Part shown: positions 58,435 to 64,000 of the stretch, one piece after another
How positions within the stretch are numbered: position 1 is the first letter of the stretch
Layout of the letters: every line of letters starts with the position of its first letter
Assembly (NCBI GenBank): GCA_023374045.1
Contig: CM041776.1
Coordinates: 120,485,000-120,548,999 of the forward strand
Reading direction: 5' to 3'
Origin: Limonium bicolor
Taxonomy: Eukaryota; Streptophyta; Magnoliopsida; Caryophyllales; Plumbaginaceae
DNA length: 64,000 nucleotides
The notes under the pieces: model-generated
The model's database searches: none
Seen by the model: only the letters and a program-made list of their open reading frames with translations
What the model was told of the DNA's origin: nothing
Made by a program: the position numbers and the translations under genes

Positions 58435-59640
58435 AGCATCTTTGGATTTCAATTCTCCACACTTATTGAAATACCCAAACACTAATCACCTTACTTAATA
58501 AGGAATTAAATTACATATAGCTAGATGATCAACAATAAATCATCTAATGACCAATACTTATCATAAATGTTGGTATGTAAATGCATAGTCCAAAATGGAC
58601 ACTAAATCATTCATGTAACCTCTAATCAAGAGGGAACAACATTAAGGAGAAAATAGCTCCTAAAACTAATACTATATGTAATATTCTAATACATATATCA
58701 ATGTCAAAATTAAAGTGATAAAATCACATGGGATGATTTACATAGTCAAACCAAGATTTCAAAGACAACATCACTCAATTATACACATTTAAACAAGGAA
58801 TATTATATACTATCATCCAACATATTAATAATTCATTATACACCATTAATGTGCATTATTAATACATTAAAGTCAAAAGGAAAATCTTTCCCAAGTGTAT
58901 AACCGTATACCTATGTAAAAGAAGGGAAAAGAAATGCTGAAAAGCAAGATAGTAAACAAAGAAAAATACCTTACAAGTACACCTAGCTAGATGGAATCAT
59001 AACTAGCTGATTCCTCTCCCTTCTCCCTTTGGTCTCGACTGGTACACAATTTCAGCCCTCTCCATTGCTTCCGATTACAACCAAGAAAGAAAAAGAAAGA
59101 AACTAGTGACAAGTACTACCTAGAATTAAAGAAACAACCTATTTCCTACCAACTAGCACCAACTCCTCCTACACCTTCTTTCACCACTTCGGCTGCAACA
59201 AGAAAACAAGAAGAACAAAGGAAAAAGAAGACTAGACTAACTAGCAAGTACTAGCTATGGTGTAAATAAAAGAATGTCATCTTCACTCATTTTCCCTCCT
59301 CTTACTCTCGGTTACAACACACTCCAGCTCCCACTGATTTATCCGCCTCCAACAAGGAAAAGAAAGGAAGAAGAATCAGCTAACAAAGTACAATATGACA
59401 TGAAAAGAGGGAGGCTTTGTAACAAACTAGCTTAACTTTCCTCTTGTAATGTCCAAGTCAGACACCAAATCCCGTCACCGTGCTAACGTCATTGAGACCC
59501 CCTCTTCTCCTCTCTTATTTTTCTCCTTGACTGGTAACAAGTTCCAGCTCCATTCACTTTTTTTTTCTTTTCTTCACCGGAAACAATAGCAACCAGCAAC
59601 CTTTTTGCTGCCACCGAGAACAACAACCAACAACAACTCC
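58435..59640. other. Unassigned repeat-like sequence
   Basis: No open frame of note, no recognised domain. The region from about 59020 has recurring phrases around cagctcc and actggt (59031, 59325, 59530), which hints at degenerate tandem repeats of an LTR or leader. Ends at the CACTA terminus. Confidence 0.4.
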
Positions 59641-59660
59641 CACTAGTAGATAAAATGTCT

Positions 59661-59998
59661 AAAACGACGGCTTATAAGAGACGGTTTATAATAAAACCGT
59701 CTTAAATAACTCCTTCCGCGCGCGCCATTTAATTTTAAAGACGGTTTAGAATAAACCGTCGTTTATAGTGTTTTTTTTTGGCGGAAAAATGTCTTAAAAG
59801 ACGGTTTAGTATAAACCGTCATTTATAGTTGTTTTTTTTTTTGCGGAAAAACGTCTTAAAAGACGGTTGTTTAAGAACCGTCGTTTAAAGGTCTTTTTTT
59901 CTTTGGCGGAAAAACGTCTTAAAAGACGGTTCTAAAATAACCGTCGTTTTACGTGTTTTTTTGTGTCTTAAAAGACGGTTCTTTTAGAACCGTCGTTT
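59661..59998. repeat. CACTA subterminal hairpin repeats
   Basis: Six units at about 59676, 59738, 59798, 59860, 59920 and 59972, each a small hairpin such as gacggtttagaataaaccgtc, most joined by T runs and ggcggaaaaa. Subterminal repeats of this kind bind the element's accessory transposition protein in known CACTA systems. Confidence 0.85.
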
Positions 59999-60000
59999 AT

Positions 60001-60400
60001 GATGTGTCTTAAAACCCCTCTCGGTTACACCCCGCTTTCCTTCTCAGCCCTCTTTCCCCGATACTCTCTCGATCATCAACCTCCCGTCTTCCGGCGCCGT
60101 AGCTCTTCCACCGATCCAGTTCGCTGCCTAACTCCACCACCGTCACTGCCCGTGTCCTCCTCCATTCGCGCGCTGTCCCACCGTCGGTCAAGGAGCTCCA
60201 GTCCCGCGCTGCCCCACCGTCGGTCAAGGTACTCCAGTCGTGCCAGTACACCACCGTCGCCCGCGCCCAACACCACCGTCGCCAGTCGCGCCCAACACCA
60301 ACACCACCGTCACCTGCAACCTCACCCAACACCATCGTTGAGCAAGTGTTTCGGCGTCCTGCCCCTTCCGATTCTCTAGCCCCTCTTGGCGTCCTGAACC
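60001..60400 (+). other. CACTA GC-rich leader, possible first exon
   Basis: Sharply richer in C and G than its surroundings, with ccaccgtcg repeats. It ends in gaaccggtaatatac, a possible 5' splice site near 60400. The open frame 59999-60379 is Ser/Pro/Arg/His low-complexity and probably untranslated leader. Confidence 0.4.
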
Positions 60401-60425
60401 GGTAATATACTCACGGTAATTTTTG

Positions 60426-60815
60426 TTAATCCATTACAGTTTTTAGTATTTTGCATATTGGGGATGGTGGAGTGCTCCTGATAGATAAATTCTGAACTCT
60501 TGAAGTTATTGTATGTGTTGCTTCTGATATAGTAGCGTATACAGTTTCAGTTATTGTCTTTGATCGTTGGTGTGATGAGGATGTTGATAAAGATCTGTTT
60601 AGCTTCTCTTGTGTTTCTTCTCCTGTTGCTGCTGTTAGTTCTGAATCAGAAAGACAGCTTTTGACATAATTATCAGTAGCTTTCTTGGTTTTGGGATCTG
60701 AATTATCATCTGTAGGAAGGACAAGCTTCTCTTTTATCACAGGATCTGCAGTTCTTGGATTCAGTTTTGTTAGGTTTTCCCTTTGCGTATTTGGTGTAGG
60801 TTCTGAATCGTACAC
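60426..60815 (-). CDS. Hypothetical 129-codon frame inside the CACTA element
   Basis: An open minus-strand frame (MYDSEPTPNT ...) that is Ser/Thr/Glu/Lys-rich and hydrophilic, with segments NYVKSCLSDSELTAATGEE and TETVYATISEATHTI. It is antisense to the element and lies in a presumed intron. The composition looks protein-like, unlike the neighbouring AT-rich DNA, so a captured host gene fragment is possible. I noticed a weak likeness in style to stress-induced RD29/LTI65-type proteins but cannot support it. Confidence 0.3.
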   Translation of the reverse strand: MYDSEPTPNTQRENLTKLNPRTADPVIKEKLVLPTDDNSDPKTKKATDNYVKSCLSDSELTAATGEETQEKLNRSLSTSSSHQRSKTITETVYATISEATHTITSRVQNLSIRSTPPSPICKILKTVMD

Positions 60816-63141
60816 TTTGAAGTTTGGTCCAAAAAAAAAGAAGGTTAAATTGAAATCAATACAGCTGCTGCCAATCTAGAAATGACATAATTAAGATATA
60901 ACATATAACATATATAAGAAACTAGAGCAAATGTTCGTAAATTAAGCTGATGCTCTCTTCGTAACTGTAACTACGTTTGTTAACGTAATTCGGCGTGAGA
61001 ATGTTGAAAAACAAGGGATCAATGTATTTAGTATTTGTAGACATTTTTTACACATGATTCAAACACTAGCAATTTCGTTTTGCTGGCTTCTGTATGAACT
61101 CGAACAAACTGGTGCTCAGGAGAAACCCATTCACTTTATTTGTTGTTTAACAGTGGTTCATTCTTCCTTCAAGCACATAAAACAGTTTTTTTCAGTCTAA
61201 TTTCGTGTCATTTTGCTTTTTCTACTTGAGGTAGATTTTGATGATCCAATAAGTGTATCAATATGTGTAGATATACTTCTTTCGGGCATCACCTAGGATG
61301 TCGAACACTCTTCTTGATCTATTTGATTTGCCTGAAACTGCATCTCCTTGATCAATTATTCCAATTGCCTGTATACTATACCCAAATGACCGTTCCTCAA
61401 TCAAGTAGAACGTGATTTAATCTGCTTATTGTTGGCTCTTTTTAATGGTATACTTTTGGGTCAAATTGTGGAGGTTCTTAGAACCGGGAAAACAAAGAAA
61501 AACAGGGGAGATCATGCCAAAATTTTCTTGTGAAATTTTAGATCTTCTGATTTTTATCTGCACTTGACTATTTCTTACTATTAGAAATACATTATATAAA
61601 ATATATAACTCCCCATCTTCTCAGTCTTTGTTGCGCCTAATATCAATCGATCGAATATACTACGATTCCACCTAATACTGAGCTTAGTGTTTATTTTTTT
61701 CGCCCTAGGACGTACATGCTCTGTGATCTGTTCATTCTCTTCTTGTGAATCACTGGTGGGCTACTACATCTTGTACACCACACAGGCTGAAAAGAGTTCA
61801 CCTTGGAACCGTAATACACTTGAACTTACCCTCTCTCTCTAGCATAATTATGACACATGCTCTGCAATCTCATTCCCTTATTGTGACCGCTCTTCTACAG
61901 TGATAATAATCACGGGGCTGCTGCATCTTCTTTCTTACATATTCTCACTGGGCTGCTGAAAGCAGTTCATTTTGGAACCGGTAATACACTTGAACTTACC
62001 TTCTTCTATCATGTACAATTATGACACACAAGCTCTGCAATCTCATTCTTTTATTTTGACCGCTCCTCTACAGTGATAAATATCACCGGGCTGCTGCATC
62101 TTCTCTCTGGCATATATTCTCACCGAGCTGCTGAATAAGGTACATTTAATGTTTTTCCTTAAGTAATATATGTTACATCTCGTACACCAAATTTAATGTT
62201 TTTCCTTAAGTAATATATGTTACATCTCGTAGACCTCTCTACTAAACTGTCCGCGCCTTGCAGTGAGTCACTCCCTCGCCTTCTATCAAAATGTCATTTT
62301 ACACCAGATTTTATACAAGCTGAAAACAGTCCTACTTCAGAACTGGTAATACACTCGAACTTGGTCATATTGAACTTGCTTCTATTACTACTATTTAATT
62401 AGTTGACTTTCCTATCATATTCGGATGATTTGTTTTTAATTACATTATGTCTTATTTGCTCCTAATTTACTTTGATGAAAGAACTGCTGCTGGAAAACTG
62501 TTGCTGTTTTTCACTTCTGAAAAATTGAGCATTGTACTCCTACTTTTTAAGGTATGTCATAATTTGTACCTTCTTAAAACGCACTACTTCGCCTCTGTTT
62601 TTGATGCTTTCATATTATGTTTTTTACTATCACTTTTGCACTACAATTGTAGTTACTATTTTTTGTACTGTTACTTTTTATTTTCTTAAACAGAGTTAAT
62701 CTGATGGATTCCTCACGTTTCTTCATCACCAAACTATTACGCTTATCATCTGCATCGAATAAGGTACATTTAAAATGTTTTCCTTAAGTAATATATGCTT
62801 ATGCAACATATATAGTTAATTACTCGTCCATTGAACGCCTTATTCCCCTCCACAATGAAGTAGACTTCCTTTCGTTCATCCTCGTCGTGACTGACAAAGA
62901 TACAAAGTCAACAACTTAACAGTCCATATCCTAGTCTTCATCACAACAATTCTTCTGCCGTGATTATTCCTTTTGTTCATCCTCGTCGTGACTGACAAAG
63001 ATGCAAAGTCAACAAACTTAACAGTCCATATCCTACTCTTCATCACAACAATTCTTCTGCCGTGATTATTGCTTTATTAATTCTTCAATTTGCCCTTGGT
63101 TTTTCACATGTGGCACTAAACAACATTTTAAAGGATATCAG
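60816..63141 (+). other. CACTA non-coding interior with tandem duplications
   Basis: AT-rich, no supported gene. Contains three duplicated stretches: about 61790-61955 and 61960-62125 (gaacttacc ... gggctgctg), 62145-62186 and 62190-62229 (tttaatgtttttcc ... catctcgta), and 62871-62971 and 62972-63071 (gttcatcctcgtcgtgactg). Short aaggtacatttaa motifs recur at 62139 and 62761. Confidence 0.6.
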
Positions 63142-64000
63142 ATGGAAAACTCATGGATGTACAGCGAAAATTGGATAACAAGTTTCTTGAGGGAGTTGAC
63201 AAATTTTGCAATGTTCTGGTCGATAATCTGACTCCTGCTAATAATAGGATACATATTTTGTCCTTGCGTGGACTGCAGAACTATTTGAAGTATCAAGGGA
63301 TAGAAAAATAAAAGGAACATTTGATTCATCGGGTTTTACAAAGACTATGAAGATATAGTCCGGTGGCATGGTTAGGGGCGGTAGATGTCATGTGTAATGA
63401 ACAAGAGGAAGTTGAAGATAATCAAACAATTGTGGTCGATGACAATGACATAGTCGACAATGAACCAGATTACGATGACATTGCTGCAATGCTGGAAGAT
63501 GTTGAACAAGAGTTTTACAATAGGCCAGACACCTATGAGACTTTGCTGGATTCATCCAAAACACCGCTGTATTCGGGGTGTGATTCTACAAAATTGAGTA
63601 AATTGAGCGCAGTCTTGAAACTCTTCAATCTAAAATCAAAATTTGGTTGGGAGTGATGTGAGTTTCACTGCTCTCTTACAGATGATGAAGAGCATACTAC
63701 CTAAGGATAATGTTTTACCAACATCGACTTATGAAGCAAAAAAGTTGATGTGTCCAATGGGTATGGGGTACAAAAAGATCCACGCTTGTCCATCTGGTTG
63801 TATTTTGTACTGGAAGGGTAATGAATTTGCTGATAAATGTCCAGAATGTGGGGAATCACGTTATGCGAGGAAAAACCAAAATGAATGCACTGGTCGTCGT
63901 AAGGTGGCATCCCCTGCTAAAGTGTTGTGGTATTTGCCCATAATACCACGATTGAAGCGTCTATTTGCAGTTGAAAAAGATGCGGAGAATCTAAGGTGGC
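63142..64000 (+). pseudogene. CACTA transposase, TNP2 type, N-terminal part (frameshifted)
   Basis: Starts MENSWMYS just after a possible 3' splice site (atatcag at 63135-63141), the opening of the transposase-associated domain. A shift within the next few codons leads to DNKFLEGVDKFCN, and a further TAA and shift near 63309-63375 precede an acidic linker. Then LLDSSKTPLYSGC and LSKLSAVLKLFNLKSKFGW, the start of the TNP2 core. An extra base near 63648 shifts to MMKSILPKDN, YEAKKLMCPMGMGYKKIHACPSGC, a CPECG zinc motif and SPAKVLWYLPIIPRLKRLF, still open at the window edge. The catalytic DDE residues lie beyond 64000. It would cut and paste the element if intact. Confidence 0.88.

Larger units (their letters stand above)
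59641..64000 (+). mobile_element. CACTA (En/Spm) DNA transposon, left part
   Basis: Starts cactagtagataaaatgtc, the CACTA inverted-repeat terminus, followed by subterminal hairpin repeats, a GC-rich leader, a long AT-rich non-coding region and a TNP2-type transposase that continues past 64000. The right end, its matching terminus and the 3-bp duplication are outside the window. Confidence 0.85.

Noticed and set aside
59661..59998. A CRISPR-like array
   Set aside because: Units are imperfect palindromes with T-run spacers at a CACTA end in a plant genome, with no unique spacers of constant length and no cas genes.
59999..60379. A Pro/Ser/Arg-rich host protein
   Set aside because: Repetitive ccaccgtcg composition and its place at the CACTA leader favour untranslated sequence; both strands are open.

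Overview
This is plant nuclear DNA, almost certainly angiosperm heterochromatin. I found no intact host gene outside transposable elements. The diagnostic content is Athila-type and chromovirus-type Ty3/gypsy LTR retrotransposons with primer binding sites for plant tRNAs, a 5'-truncated LINE-1 with a zf-RVT/RNase H tail, and the left part of a CACTA DNA transposon. The species cannot be named from this sequence.

Layout. (1) Bases 1-39621 are one minus-strand chromovirus, called chromovirus A here. Its left LTR begins before the window (1-876, resumed at 28331-29530), its internal region is 29531-35739 and its right LTR is 35740-39621. (2) A 27-kb Athila-type complex (877-28325) sits inside the left LTR, flanked by the 5-bp duplication aaaat. 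It holds seven full or partial LTRs, one minus-strand gag-pol copy and one plus-strand pol copy arranged as a large imperfect inverted repeat. Both pol copies carry the same 1.48-kb solo LTR at the same integrase codon. (3) 39622-41786 and 53382-56207 look like one older LTR of a third, related chromovirus. It is split by chromovirus B (41787-53376, plus strand, duplication gtaca), which has two 3.1-kb LTRs and a complete but stop-ridden gag-pol. (4) 56208-57327 resembles a Tat/Ogre-type leader with a tRNA-Arg-like primer site. (5) 57341-58421 is a minus-strand LINE-1 3' fragment with a 13-bp duplication. (6) 58435-59640 is unassigned. (7) A CACTA element starts at 59641, with subterminal hairpin repeats and a frameshifted TNP2-type transposase that runs off the window.

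The most notable object is in chromovirus A. Between the gag zinc knuckle and the protease, on the coding strand, lies an intact AlkB-type 2-oxoglutarate/Fe(II) dioxygenase reading frame (33362-34186) of the plant ALKBH1-like type. It keeps the HxD...H iron triad, the NxY motif and the terminal Arg. Chromovirus B has a short linker at the same place. A retrotransposon with its own nucleic-acid demethylase-like enzyme, possibly made as a Gag fusion, would be an unusual gene capture. Plant ALKBH proteins and the AlkB domains of some plant RNA viruses act on methylated nucleic acid, so a role in removing methyl marks from element RNA or DNA is a reasonable hypothesis but is not shown by this sequence.

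Caution: the inverted and tandem Athila copies differ by many single-base, often homopolymer, indels, and one junction is a near-palindrome. Part of the 877-28325 architecture could be a long-read assembly artefact.
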